This document shows positions 52,001 to 60,516 of a stretch of 64,000 nt of DNA, piece by piece. A model generated the notes under the pieces. It was not told the DNA's origin. It did no database searches and saw only the letters and a list, made by a program, of their open reading frames with translations. The DNA comes from Lachnospiraceae bacterium (GTDB lineage: Bacteria > Bacillota > Clostridia > Lachnospirales > Lachnospiraceae). Location of the stretch: NCBI GenBank assembly GCA_910575255.1, contig CAJTEM010000002.1:186001-250000 (forward strand), read 5' to 3'. The translations under genes were made by a program, and so were the position numbers. Each line of letters begins with the position of its first letter. Position 1 is the stretch's first letter.

Positions 52001-53277
52001 TTGGCTTCTGTCATATCATTACTGATTATAAAATCAAACATGCTTCTCTGATTGGAATTAAAAAGAGTCGCAATATGTTTTAATATCAGAGCAGCATAAG
52101 GATGAATCGGGACAATGTCCTGTAGTTCCTTATCGGAAATCTGTGTTTTTTCTCCCAAACGGGATTGCTTTTTAGCTGTTGTCCTAATTACATCCCTGAC
52201 GCTGACAAGCTGTTCATTTAAATCATTATAATACTCTGCCCACTTCTTTCTTAAAAGTTCATCTGAAGTTTCCTTCATTGCCTGTTTCATCAGATGAAAT
52301 GCCATATTTTCAGGAAGTTCAATTTTTACAGGATGTTCAAAACGATCTGTTATCTTTTTTGCTGTATCTGCATCTGCAAATAAATTCTTGCTCTCATGTG
52401 CCACAATCATAAAATAAAATGGATGGGACTCACTAATCTGAATCAGATTCTGAAACCCTGTCAATCCAATCGGATGTGTCAGGAAATACTCTGAAAATTC
52501 ATCCCATACAAACAAAATAGCAGTAATATGATTTTCTTCAATAATACTTTTTATCCAATTCGCCATGTCATTGGTATCTTTAAACAAACCATATTGTCCG
52601 GATTCTTTCAATACCGTCATGACTTCCCGCATCATCCGTTCAATCTGTTCATTTGTACCAGATTTCAAACGTTCCATAACTTCATCTGCCTGCATACCAT
52701 GAAAATTCCAGGCATATTTTTCTTCTGAAATCAAATCACTGAAATAATTATAATTTGCCTTTTTTTCCACCCATTCTAAAAAGGCATCCCGCATAGAGGC
52801 ATCCCCCTGATTTTCTATCCCATATTCCTTCAAGGCTGCCATAATGCTCTGTTGCACAGCAAAAATCAAATCGAAATCCGTGTTAATTCCCGCAGAGCCA
52901 ATACGATGGATCGTGATTATTTTACCAGTGTTTTTTACCGAAATGTATTTATTGCACAAATCTCTGCTAAGCTTATATTCCTTAAAGTAACTTTCTACCT
53001 CCTCGTCAGTAGCATCAATCAGGGATTTTATTGTCAAGGCAGCATGAGATTTTCCTGTTCCGTAAGCACCTTCTACCCAGATTGAACGTGTCGCAGCTCC
53101 TGATAACACCCGGTATGTAGTTTCCAACAATTTTATAAATGTTTCATGTGGAAAAAAACTTTTCCAGCTAACTTTTCCCTGCTCAATCAGATCAGCTGTG
53201 ACTGCTGCATAATATTTCGGATCGATATTAAAATAATCCCGGTATAATCTTTTTTCCATCTTTGGCCTCCTCATCAA
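49024..53277 (-). CDS. brxC: BrxC/PglY-type large P-loop ATPase
   Basis: 1,417 aa. Walker A GAYGTGKSH (residues 70-78), Walker B AILFVWDEFSEYF (about 245-257) and a sensor-like HPFYFMIVAHES. The long C-terminal part is helical. The shape and motifs match BrxC, the BREX ATPase of 1,200-1,400 residues. The start overlaps the brxP stop by 4 bp (ATGA) and the end overlaps pglZ. Visibly AT-rich with many AAA, ATT and TTT codons. Confidence 0.9.
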   Translation of the reverse strand: MMRRPKMEKRLYRDYFNIDPKYYAAVTADLIEQGKVSWKSFFPHETFIKLLETTYRVLSGAATRSIWVEGAYGTGKSHAALTIKSLIDATDEEVESYFKEYKLSRDLCNKYISVKNTGKIITIHRIGSAGINTDFDLIFAVQQSIMAALKEYGIENQGDASMRDAFLEWVEKKANYNYFSDLISEEKYAWNFHGMQADEVMERLKSGTNEQIERMMREVMTVLKESGQYGLFKDTNDMANWIKSIIEENHITAILFVWDEFSEYFLTHPIGLTGFQNLIQISESHPFYFMIVAHESKNLFADADTAKKITDRFEHPVKIELPENMAFHLMKQAMKETSDELLRKKWAEYYNDLNEQLVSVRDVIRTTAKKQSRLGEKTQISDKELQDIVPIHPYAALILKHIATLFNSNQRSMFDFIISNDMTEAKGFKWFINEYGPMDEINLLTIDLLWDFFYGKEQKGLNDDVRGVLDSYRMLQADKLLPDEQRVMKTVLLLQAIALRATGNELLIPNDQNIDLAFAGTDWNKGKAVAIANGLMEKKILLKKLVGGGKYEYCAANLGSSEDIQEYREEAIKETKTQNLIDNGKLIDAVLLPPVIRNRFVIKSTSYDHLLSIIGEQKKGQHPERFYVVVTFSVNERETEQIHQAIMKNINMPDNDLYFIETLTPMGKDLYDQYIDNIAFSKYNRNKDRNQATYYNEQAETILKEWQDRISNGAFKLYDKENKSGRRIANLAELQDILQSINHKKYYYGLEQYELNDTMYTIYNLREGAECGIKEELSRAFDNKKNKNKSFEKALEGAWKTEHYWEKQEKQSLTIVQIKKKVMEIVEQGFHSEAGRVSVVSILEELEKEPFGFMPSALTSLVMGFVLKEYAKPDFFWSNGSASEVMSFSKMAIMIANAINFRNSPDKKYREEYIVTMSQEMRNFLNQTAAIFKIPSDQCTSLENTRDQMRIKMRELVFPIWSVKNILKNEKLESPIGIIEEIIDDYLGIANTANGNKATESSLAEEIGRIFMENPKAVSDMEKLMTNAYCRSGMLAYIEAYQEGILPGLAAEIGDGGNYLEEIKKKFNANDANWVWNPSTADNKISDVILEYQIILESNKSLQKSTSIRETVSAWNAKTNHIKLPCEVAAKLTGDLGLFLKQLCIMKQSDELLEQNKKKFHELLLNQRESFDTFYKDQVFYFKQDANAFLNDLDEEEIDRLYQGFPSGQFTKSKSDYYRFVQNEVNRFVQSQWKKKLKDLWHEKTKTKDPYRWSEKYRTPILCMFDDSERSVAREMFRIIASSNPSESDAKKAMDYLKRADFYERLEKEEERDDCFLRCIVGSYSVLLQDLTNIREELTNKIYDQPYDWMDNRAVQNCLKGLADKQYKLNGCDRAMEIINTMDTKVLREYLCARIMDDVDFGMQILKGGQGDNEYGL

Positions 53278-55601
53278 AGCAATGTCAATACTTCTTTCGC
53301 TGCTTTTTCTTCCCGCAATGTAATGTTATCTAAATCCAACGTAAAAGACACAGAAATAAAATCAGGATAATTTATGCTCAATCCATTTAAAATGCGTACC
53401 ATCATCTCTTTATCAAGTCCAAAAATCCTGGTTGGGCTAACTCCAAGCCTTGCTATGGAATCATCTAACAATGTTTTTAAGGAAAATTGGTAATAGCCAT
53501 CACATTCCTCTGCAAATTTATATAGAGCATAAAGGATTATTTCTGGTATCGGATCACTCCAGGATTTACGGATAATGCCAACCGCTTTCTCCTTTTCTTT
53601 TATTATTTTCCCAAATCCAATCCGTCCCATTGGAAGTTCGGAAAGACGGTTAAGAGAAGCAAATATGTCATTTGTCCAAGATTCTTTTGCCCCCTCATTC
53701 ACCATCATGGAAGCCAGCAATGGCTTTGAATATTCCACATCAAAATCAACATTTTTCACATACCAATTCACCTGAGGGGAGTAACATAAATTGGTAAATA
53801 TAATTCCCCAGCTTTGGTCTTTTTCGTACCCCAGTTGTTCAATTAACCTTGCCGTCTCTGAGAATCCCTCTTTATCCAGCAGACCGGCATCTCGTAAAAA
53901 ACTTCTGAAAAAATTATACATCTGAGAACCAAGAGTGTGATTCTCATTAAATTCATTTTTATATTTAAAATATTGTTTTATCCAATCCCATTTTGGTGCA
54001 TGATGGGAATAAGTATTCAGACTCCGTTTTTTTCCAGTCACCATAATTCCTCCTTTTGGCTGTTCCAGTGATTTGTATACCAAGCATCCTTTCTCAACTT
54101 TATGACATTTTGCACAATGATAACAATTATCACTAATCTTTACCTGCCCATCCTCAAAATCCATATTTCCATAAGGACAATCTGCCTGGCATTCCTGGCA
54201 TCCAATACAACATGCTGCTCTCCGAAACACATTTTTCAAAAGCTTTACAAATTCAGGCTCCTTCCTTCCTGTTTCGTAATCAATAAAAACATGGAGCCCT
54301 TTTTCATCTTCTTCCACAGAAAAATGCAGAAGCTTTCCTTGAAAATCTATCACATACGGCGAATAGTCATTGGCAACCATGCCTACCGTTTTTATCCATT
54401 CGCGCCAATCCGTCCTTGGATTTTCCAAGTAAATATTCGTGCCATTTGATTTGGTATCCATTTCTTTATATCCGATTGGAATATCAATATCTCTGCCATT
54501 TTTTCTTGCCTTCCATCCACCACTTCCAATAAATTCCTCTAAACGATCTTCCGATAAAAATGCTCTTTTATAGGCATTGCGGATGGAATCCACAAACGGT
54601 TCTGCCTCATCTGCATAACAAAAATAATTCATAAAATCATTCCTGTCTGCTGCACGTGGACATATCAGACAGCCTGCTCTTCGGTTTCCTTTTTTGTATG
54701 TCTCATTAAACACAAGATTTTGGGAATATAAATACAAAAAAATCTCTGCCGAATTCCATTCTAAAATCACATTACAACTATACTGTCCTTTGTGCTTCCC
54801 ACCATATGTAATATAATCATATTTGCCACGTGCCAGACTTTCATCTGCCCTGACCCCAACAAATGCCATTCCGGTAAAGTCTGGCTTATCCAACAAATCA
54901 CGCAAGAATAAAATCTGTGGCACTGTCTTATGAACGCTGCAACACCACCTGGTTACCGTACAGGGTGGGCCAAATTTTGACCATGAGACTAAAGGTTTAA
55001 ATTTAGAACTGGATTCGTAAAACTCAATATTTTGTTCTTCACATATTTTCCGCACCTTTTCTACGGTATCATAAGTATCGCTGAATTCCATCCCTGTATC
55101 CCCAAACAACACTTTAAAGCTGTCATGGGGAAGCGCTCTCTGCACAATATCCAACGCAACAATGCTATCTTTTCCTCCACTAAAAGCCACATAAAAAACA
55201 TCTACTTTCTTTTGGTATTGCCGATATGTATTATAAACATCTTTTACGCTTTCCTGTGCCAGTGTTTCCATCAAATCCCGATTTTTCTGGCACATTGCAT
55301 CAATATCAACAAACTGAAGCTGCCCCCCGTCTGCTTCTGGCTCCTCCATTAAAATCAGTTCAGGTTTTGTAAATAAAGAGCCTCCTTTCGTTTTCGCAAC
55401 CGTCCTTCCTTTATATATGTAATTATTTGCTTCTGCCCACATAAATGGCGCTTTGTCATCCTTCAAATAATTCCAGTGCCGGTCAAATCCCAGCGCATCC
55501 AACTCCTTATAGTAAACAGGACGTGGTTCTTTACTAAATTTGGATTGTTCTGTCGTTAAAAGTAATCCACCTGTTTCCACATCCCAAATATATTGGTACA
55601 T
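53274..55601 (-). CDS. brxP: BrxP-like PAPS reductase family protein with ferredoxin-type domain
   Basis: 775 aa. The N-alpha-hydrolase PP-loop is AFSGGKDSIVAL (141-150). The reductase/DndC-like Cys pattern is PPCTVTRWCCSVHK (Cys214, 220, 221) and GNRRAGCLICP (Cys311, 314). A ferredoxin-like module then has Cys464-475 (CCIGCQECQADCP) and Cys493-499 (CYHCAKC). The C-terminal 250 residues are unassigned. This protein class defines BREX type 4 and resembles DndC/SspD, which activate DNA for phosphorothioation by adenylation. It starts 9 bp after the 615-aa gene. Confidence 0.88.
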   Translation of the reverse strand: MYQYIWDVETGGLLLTTEQSKFSKEPRPVYYKELDALGFDRHWNYLKDDKAPFMWAEANNYIYKGRTVAKTKGGSLFTKPELILMEEPEADGGQLQFVDIDAMCQKNRDLMETLAQESVKDVYNTYRQYQKKVDVFYVAFSGGKDSIVALDIVQRALPHDSFKVLFGDTGMEFSDTYDTVEKVRKICEEQNIEFYESSSKFKPLVSWSKFGPPCTVTRWCCSVHKTVPQILFLRDLLDKPDFTGMAFVGVRADESLARGKYDYITYGGKHKGQYSCNVILEWNSAEIFLYLYSQNLVFNETYKKGNRRAGCLICPRAADRNDFMNYFCYADEAEPFVDSIRNAYKRAFLSEDRLEEFIGSGGWKARKNGRDIDIPIGYKEMDTKSNGTNIYLENPRTDWREWIKTVGMVANDYSPYVIDFQGKLLHFSVEEDEKGLHVFIDYETGRKEPEFVKLLKNVFRRAACCIGCQECQADCPYGNMDFEDGQVKISDNCYHCAKCHKVEKGCLVYKSLEQPKGGIMVTGKKRSLNTYSHHAPKWDWIKQYFKYKNEFNENHTLGSQMYNFFRSFLRDAGLLDKEGFSETARLIEQLGYEKDQSWGIIFTNLCYSPQVNWYVKNVDFDVEYSKPLLASMMVNEGAKESWTNDIFASLNRLSELPMGRIGFGKIIKEKEKAVGIIRKSWSDPIPEIILYALYKFAEECDGYYQFSLKTLLDDSIARLGVSPTRIFGLDKEMMVRILNGLSINYPDFISVSFTLDLDNITLREEKAAKEVLTLL

Positions 55602-55610
55602 ATGCTGTCC

Positions 55611-57458
55611 TCATTCCTTTTCGTCTTTTTTCTGCATGCGCCGGAGAGCAACTTTCTTTAAAATCTTATCAAAACCACTCCAACGTTTCCTTGCCTGATA
55701 TCCGTTTTGGACAATCCATGCCAATGCTGTTTTTTCATCCTCCCACTCGTTTGAATGTGCAAGTGCATCAATTACCACATCTTGATAAGATTGATATTCA
55801 GACCCTTTACGAACCATGACTCCATAACATCCACCCTCTGCAATACCCGCTTGCAACAACTGAAATCGTTTGCTGAAATTCATCAGGTAAGATTCTAAAA
55901 CAAATCCATTCCATGGTATCCCTATTCCAGGAAATTGCAAAAAAATACCAATTTCATGAATCGGTATGTATGAACGAGTTCCACATATAGAGTCTAAAAT
56001 CATATCTGTAGTTTCAATATTGAATACAATCTGATCTTTTCTCATAAAATCAGATTTTGAAACACGAATCATTTCATGCATAACAACCTTCCAGACTATA
56101 GCAGTTCCTGTTTTCTCAGATATTTCCTTCAATTCTCTTAAACTAATACTTTTCCTCTTTTTACAGAAATCAAGATAAATCTGTTGTACACTGCTTTTCG
56201 TCCCCTTTTTACAAAGAAGAACCCCATTAACATCAAATTGATCACACAAAAGGTAACCTATGATATTCCTTAAGCCCCAATCAGTAAATCCATCTATATC
56301 AATTGCCACTGCAGGACAGTTCTTTTCAATAAGTTTTCTCAAATCCTCCCCTGATAAAAAATCTACATCTTCAATCTCCTTTTGCATAGCGTTTTGAAGT
56401 GTATGCAGTTCTTCCTCATTTATTGGGAAATTTGGTGCATAAAAATAGGCTTCTTTTCCAACATTTACCAATGCAGGATCTGCCAAAAGTGCATCTTTAA
56501 TCTTATCTAATGGGATATACCACAATTCTTGTTGTATTCTATCGTATGTTATTGGCAGAAAACTATTTTTTAATACTGATAAAACATCTTTCTTATAATC
56601 TCCATCGCTATTGGCTTTTTTTAAATAACCATGACTATAGCTATATCTTTTTTCTTCATTGACTTTCAGTAAATCTGCCAGGGCTTCCTCATTGTAAATC
56701 CTTAATTTTAATGCCAATTCCTGCTGATAGCGTTCCCATAATCTTTCGACATAAACACAGTGTGCGCCAGAATCAAACGCAGCCTCTATGTCCTCTGTCA
56801 TTCTGTTAATTATATCATTCTGAACCTGTGGCTTTTTAGCATAAATACGATTTTCCCGAAGTGTACCTATTATTCTTAATTCTTTCCGAAGTCTGTCCCC
56901 ATCTGCCCTTATCTCTTCACCATACTTTTGAAAAAAACACCACCTAAACTTGTCAAGATGAATGGTTCGTAACTGTAAACCGTCTGGAAAATATTCATCC
57001 AAAACAGCACTGTATTTTTTTCCCATATCATCAGTAAATTCTTCATTTACAGCCATTGTTCCGGATGCTTTATCTTCATTATCCACATTGGACAAAATTT
57101 CATTTTTTTTTATTTTATTTGCAGCAACCTTTTGCAGCACTTCCTGTAAAACTTTCTTATAGTTATCAGAATGATTTCGATATAAATCAACCACATCAAA
57201 AAACCATCCTGACTCTGTTGGAAATCCTGATTTTTTATCTGTGTATATGTACTCTAATTTCGATAGCTGCATGGCTATTCCGTTTTCATTTCGATATTTA
57301 TCATCAATCTCTAATCCTGCCTGGATTGCTAATTCTCTCAATTCTCCAGAAATGTCCTTGATTGCTTGCTTTCTATCTAGTTGACCAATTAAAATTTTCT
57401 GAAGCATATCAAGCAAAAACACCTGTTCATAAATACTCCAAGATATTCTTATCCCCAT
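55611..57458 (-). CDS. Unknown 615-aa protein, first gene of the BREX-like operon
   Basis: Not recognised as a characterised family. The N-terminal segment (1-85) starts WSIYEQVFLLDMLQKILIGQ and has KYRNENGIAMQLSKLEYIYT and WFFDVVDLYRN; I have the impression that this block recurs in other Clostridial defence-associated proteins, but cannot check. Residues about 130-330 are helical and charged; 330-560 alternate helix and strand (CPAVAIDIDGFTDWGLRNII, GYLLCDQFDVNGVLLCKKGT). No nuclease, helicase or methyltransferase motif is visible. ATG 57458 has no good ribosome site (CTGACAAGACG before it). It is 9 bp from brxP and clearly co-transcribed. Confidence 0.8.
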   Translation of the reverse strand: MGIRISWSIYEQVFLLDMLQKILIGQLDRKQAIKDISGELRELAIQAGLEIDDKYRNENGIAMQLSKLEYIYTDKKSGFPTESGWFFDVVDLYRNHSDNYKKVLQEVLQKVAANKIKKNEILSNVDNEDKASGTMAVNEEFTDDMGKKYSAVLDEYFPDGLQLRTIHLDKFRWCFFQKYGEEIRADGDRLRKELRIIGTLRENRIYAKKPQVQNDIINRMTEDIEAAFDSGAHCVYVERLWERYQQELALKLRIYNEEALADLLKVNEEKRYSYSHGYLKKANSDGDYKKDVLSVLKNSFLPITYDRIQQELWYIPLDKIKDALLADPALVNVGKEAYFYAPNFPINEEELHTLQNAMQKEIEDVDFLSGEDLRKLIEKNCPAVAIDIDGFTDWGLRNIIGYLLCDQFDVNGVLLCKKGTKSSVQQIYLDFCKKRKSISLRELKEISEKTGTAIVWKVVMHEMIRVSKSDFMRKDQIVFNIETTDMILDSICGTRSYIPIHEIGIFLQFPGIGIPWNGFVLESYLMNFSKRFQLLQAGIAEGGCYGVMVRKGSEYQSYQDVVIDALAHSNEWEDEKTALAWIVQNGYQARKRWSGFDKILKKVALRRMQKKDEKE

Positions 57459-57547
57459 CGTCTTGTCAGGTAAACAATATCCTTGTTTTCCTGCCTTTCA
57501 TTTGTTTTCCTATAATTTTCCAAAAATTTATCCATAACTCTTTTTGT

Positions 57548-57592
57548 ATTATAGGGGATTTTTCTACAAAATACAAGCAAGTGTTGCAACAC
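57548..57592 (-). promoter_or_regulatory. Promoter and candidate operator of the BREX-like operon
   Basis: On the minus strand: -35 TTGTAT (57576-57571), 17-bp spacer, -10 TATAAT (57553-57548), about 85 bases before the first gene. A perfect 12-bp palindrome, GTGTTGCAACAC (57581-57592), ends 4 bp upstream of the -35. It could bind an activator or repressor not encoded in the operon. Confidence 0.7.
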
Positions 57593-57639
57593 AAAAGACC
57601 TTTGCAAGTATTAAAAATCCCTTCTTCTTTTCCTCTTAT

Positions 57640-58480
57640 TTATGCATTTCTCTCTGCTTTCAGTTGATTGATTTCTTCCAGAGACAAACCTGAAATATTC
57701 ACAATTTCCTCCAAAGCATATTTGCCAGCATCTAACATACGAAGGGCTGTTTCCTTCATTCCTTCTTTTATGCCTCTTTTTATGCCTTCCTTTAAGGATT
57801 CATTTCTCATATCTTCCATAATTTTACACATTTCCTGGACTCCTTTCGGGTTTTCCTTCAGATACCTGGTTCGTTCTGCCATCAATTCAAAATTCATGTC
57901 ATCGGCTCTCATACAATTGAAATCGTGCATGAGTTTTCCAATATCAGAATCACCGCGATATTCACCGTTCACGTAAAGAATATGCTCCCCATCTTCAAAA
58001 GCTTTCCCTGTTGCAAGATTGATTCTTTCAATTGGATAAACGGCGTCACCCTGACCATAAAAATCTTTTTCAAGGATAAAGATTATATAGGTGTCTGGTA
58101 ATTCTTTAAATTCCTGGCCGGAATGGAGATTCTCAATATCCATCACACTGGCATGATATCTGGCCCTGTGTGGGTCTGCTCCCCTATCCTGTCTTTGGAC
58201 TTCCAGATCATATCTTTTCCCCGTTGAATCTGTGCCATATGCATCCAAGCAGACGGATCGGGCTCCCGCTAACCGTTTCATGCCTTTTTGTGTTTCACAA
58301 TCAGTGATGATTAAATCTGGCTTTTTCGTGATAATGCGTAGTACCAATTCAGCCAGAGGAATATTAAAAAGGCATGAAATCATCATCGATTGGCCGCAAA
58401 CCACGCAAACGCTGTAAATTCTCCTGATGCTGCTTATCTGTCATTGTCAATATTTCTACCTGTTTTCCTTTCACATTCAT
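57640..58480 (-). pseudogene. Rpn/PD-(D/E)XK family nuclease, N-terminal frameshift
   Basis: Starts MNVKGKQVEILTMTDKQHQE and reads to RGLRPIDDDFM, then a deletion/frameshift near 58390; the main body continues in another frame from CLFNIPLAELVLRIITKKPD. Catalytic residues remain: SVCLDAYGTDSTGKRYDLEV then QR (Asp and E-x-Q). The C-terminus has the family repeat SLKEGIKRGIKEGMKE. Such recombination-promoting nucleases occur in many copies in Clostridia. An internal start at 58404 might still give a shortened protein. Confidence 0.75.
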
Positions 58481-58556
58481 ATTTTTATATTACCATAAAC
58501 GCCTTATATTTACAATCCGGGAACCTATCCATATCTAATTCCCTGCTTTTTAAAGT

Positions 58557-59174
58557 TTAATCATTAATTTTTTCATTTCCATTCTTCCTCCCCACCCCAT
58601 TCACCCACCTCTCATCCCCTCTCCCTTCTCTCACATCCGCCGTAACCCAAATCTCCTCCGCCGACATCCCCTGGGTTTCCTCCACCAGCCGTCTCACCCC
58701 ATCCTCCGTCATATCCGTAAAGTACCGCCCGTTCCTCCACCCCTCAAACTCCCCATACTTAAACGAAACATAAAATACCCCATTTTCCTTGAGCGCCTCC
58801 GCCATTTTTTCCATCACTGCCTTAATCTCCTCATAAGGCAAATGCAAAACAGACGCACAGGCCCATATCCCATCATATTTCTCCCGCACATCCAATTCCA
58901 TAAAATCCATCTGCCTGACCACAATTCCCGTATACTCTGCTGCCATCTCACACAATTCTCCACAGCCGTCCGCTGCCTCCACCTCATACCCCAGATCCAG
59001 AAAAACCTTCGCATCACGCCCGGAACCACAGCCAAAATCCAGGATACTCCCTTGCTCCGGAAGCCTTTGTAAAAATTTTTTCCGGTTGAATTCCATGTCT
59101 GCGTTTATGGTTCCCTTTACAAAGTTCCCTGCATTTTTTCTATAATAACTTAAGGTCTCCTCTTTTATTGCCAT
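58557..59174 (-). CDS. Class I SAM-dependent methyltransferase (TehB-like)
   Basis: 205 aa. SAM motif I ILDFGCGSGRDAKVFLDLGY, acidic motif II VEAADGC, and motif IV region YDGIWACASVLHLP, as in TehB/small-molecule methyltransferases. Start at ATG 59174, 6 bases after AGGAGG. It has no DNA-methyltransferase NPPY motif, so I do not count it as part of the defence operon. Confidence 0.88.
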   Translation of the reverse strand: MAIKEETLSYYRKNAGNFVKGTINADMEFNRKKFLQRLPEQGSILDFGCGSGRDAKVFLDLGYEVEAADGCGELCEMAAEYTGIVVRQMDFMELDVREKYDGIWACASVLHLPYEEIKAVMEKMAEALKENGVFYVSFKYGEFEGWRNGRYFTDMTEDGVRRLVEETQGMSAEEIWVTADVREGRGDERWVNGVGRKNGNEKIND

Positions 59175-59281
59175 TTCCATCCTCCTGCTATCCTGTAAGC
59201 ACAGACCAAACCGTCCTGGTTTTCATTGCTTATCCCTATTGTCTTTCCGTTCATTATATCCAGACAAAACCTAAGTTTCCG

Positions 59282-60163
59282 TCAGCACCCCTCCCGAATC
59301 CTCTCAATCCCCTCCTCCATCTCCCGGCTCATCCACTTATTCTTGTGAACAAAAATCTGCTGGCACATCACCGTCCGAAGTTCCGGCGCGTTAAGCGCCA
59401 TCAGTTCCCCCTTTTGCAAACTCTCCCTGACTGCAAAAAAGGGCAGATAGGAGATCCCCCCGTTTTCCTTCAGCAGCCGGATGATAAATTCCGTGTTGCC
59501 GATTTCCAGAGCCAATGTCAGTTCCAGGCTCTGTGCCTCCAGGAAAATGTCCAGTTCCCGCCGGTAATTTTCATTCTTCTCAGTAAGAAAAAAAGGGTCT
59601 TTTTGCAGGTCAGCCACCCAAACTCTTCTGCTCCGGCTGCCCCAGTAGCCCGGGGAGGTGACAAAGACGATGGGCTCCTTTTGTTCCATGACCTTCAGCC
59701 AGTTTTTGCTGTGCCGGGGACGGTCCAGCAGATAGATGAAATCCAGCTGGTTCTGCTCCAGCATCTCATAAAGCTTTCCCGGGGATGCGGTGGTGATTTT
59801 CACCGGCACCTGAGGATGGCAGGTGCGGAAATGGCGGAGCACGGCGGGCAGCTTGGCAAAACACAAAGATTCCAGGGTGCCGATGTGGAGGGGATGGCAC
59901 AATTCCTCTTCCTCCCCGGCAATCTCCTTTGCCTGGCTCACCTCCTTTACAATATGCTGCGCCTGCTCCAAAAACCGCTGTCCTCTGGCTGTCAGGGAAA
60001 TACTTTTCCCCAGCCGGTCAAAAAGCCGGGTGCCCAGTTCCTCCTCCAGAAGGCGAATCTGCACCGTAACCGCTGACTGGGAATATCCCAGAAGTTCCGC
60101 TGCCTTAGAAAAACTCTCCACCTTGGCTATGGTGATAAAGGTATTCAATTGCCGGAATTCCAT
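59282..60163 (-). CDS. LysR family transcriptional regulator
   Basis: 293 aa. N-terminal HTH MEFRQLNTFITIAKVESFSK and AAELLGYSQSAVTVQIRLLE, then a LysR effector domain. Divergent from the serine dehydratase genes, so it probably controls them. Confidence 0.92.
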   Translation of the reverse strand: MEFRQLNTFITIAKVESFSKAAELLGYSQSAVTVQIRLLEEELGTRLFDRLGKSISLTARGQRFLEQAQHIVKEVSQAKEIAGEEEELCHPLHIGTLESLCFAKLPAVLRHFRTCHPQVPVKITTASPGKLYEMLEQNQLDFIYLLDRPRHSKNWLKVMEQKEPIVFVTSPGYWGSRSRRVWVADLQKDPFFLTEKNENYRRELDIFLEAQSLELTLALEIGNTEFIIRLLKENGGISYLPFFAVRESLQKGELMALNAPELRTVMCQQIFVHKNKWMSREMEEGIERIREGC

Positions 60164-60275
60164 CTCTGACCTCCCCCTTTCGCCTGTCCCTCCGTCCTCC
60201 GGAGCACCCTTAAACTTCTGCGGATCCGGCCGCTGCTCATGAATTTAATTCAATCATATCATAAAATATATGAAT

Positions 60276-60303
60276 TTGATATATTTACTTTTTGTGGTAC
60301 ACT
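60276..60303 (+). promoter_or_regulatory. Promoter of the serine dehydratase genes
   Basis: -35 TTGATA (60276-60281), 16-bp spacer, -10 TACACT (60298-60303), in an AT-rich segment between the LysR gene and sdaAB. The leader to sdaAB would be over 200 bases. Confidence 0.55.
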
Positions 60304-60308
60304 AATCC

Positions 60309-60486
60309 TGTGATACCACGGATTGCTCCGCATTTCATGCTGCTGCAATCCTAAAACACCTCAAATTCGCTCATTTTTCTGTGAAAAATGGCTACGTTCC
60401 GGTGTTTTTGCAGGTCCCAAGTTCAAAAATCCTCTTACAAGCAAGTTTGCATCGGACTTTTTGACCTTTTGACCCTGGTATCCTCC
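60309..60486. repeat. Dispersed palindromic repeat in the sdaAB leader
   Basis: Within a 353-base gene-free stretch (60164-60516). TGATACCACGGATTGCTCCG at the left matches the REP-like element at 25055; the right end CCCTGGTATCC is its rough complement, giving an element of about 178 bp. It lies inside the predicted sdaAB leader RNA. Confidence 0.6.
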
Positions 60487-60516
60487 TATCAAACGGCTAA
60501 AAGCGAGGAAAATCTT

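Noticed and set aside
58557-59174. The methyltransferase as the missing modification enzyme of the defence operon.
   Set aside because: It is of the TehB/small-molecule type without a DNA-methylase catalytic motif, is separated by the Rpn pseudogene, and has the base composition of the core genome.
59168-60076. A 302-residue open frame on the plus strand.
   Set aside because: It is the complement of the LysR gene, Pro/Gln/Leu-rich without family motifs, and lacks a ribosome site.
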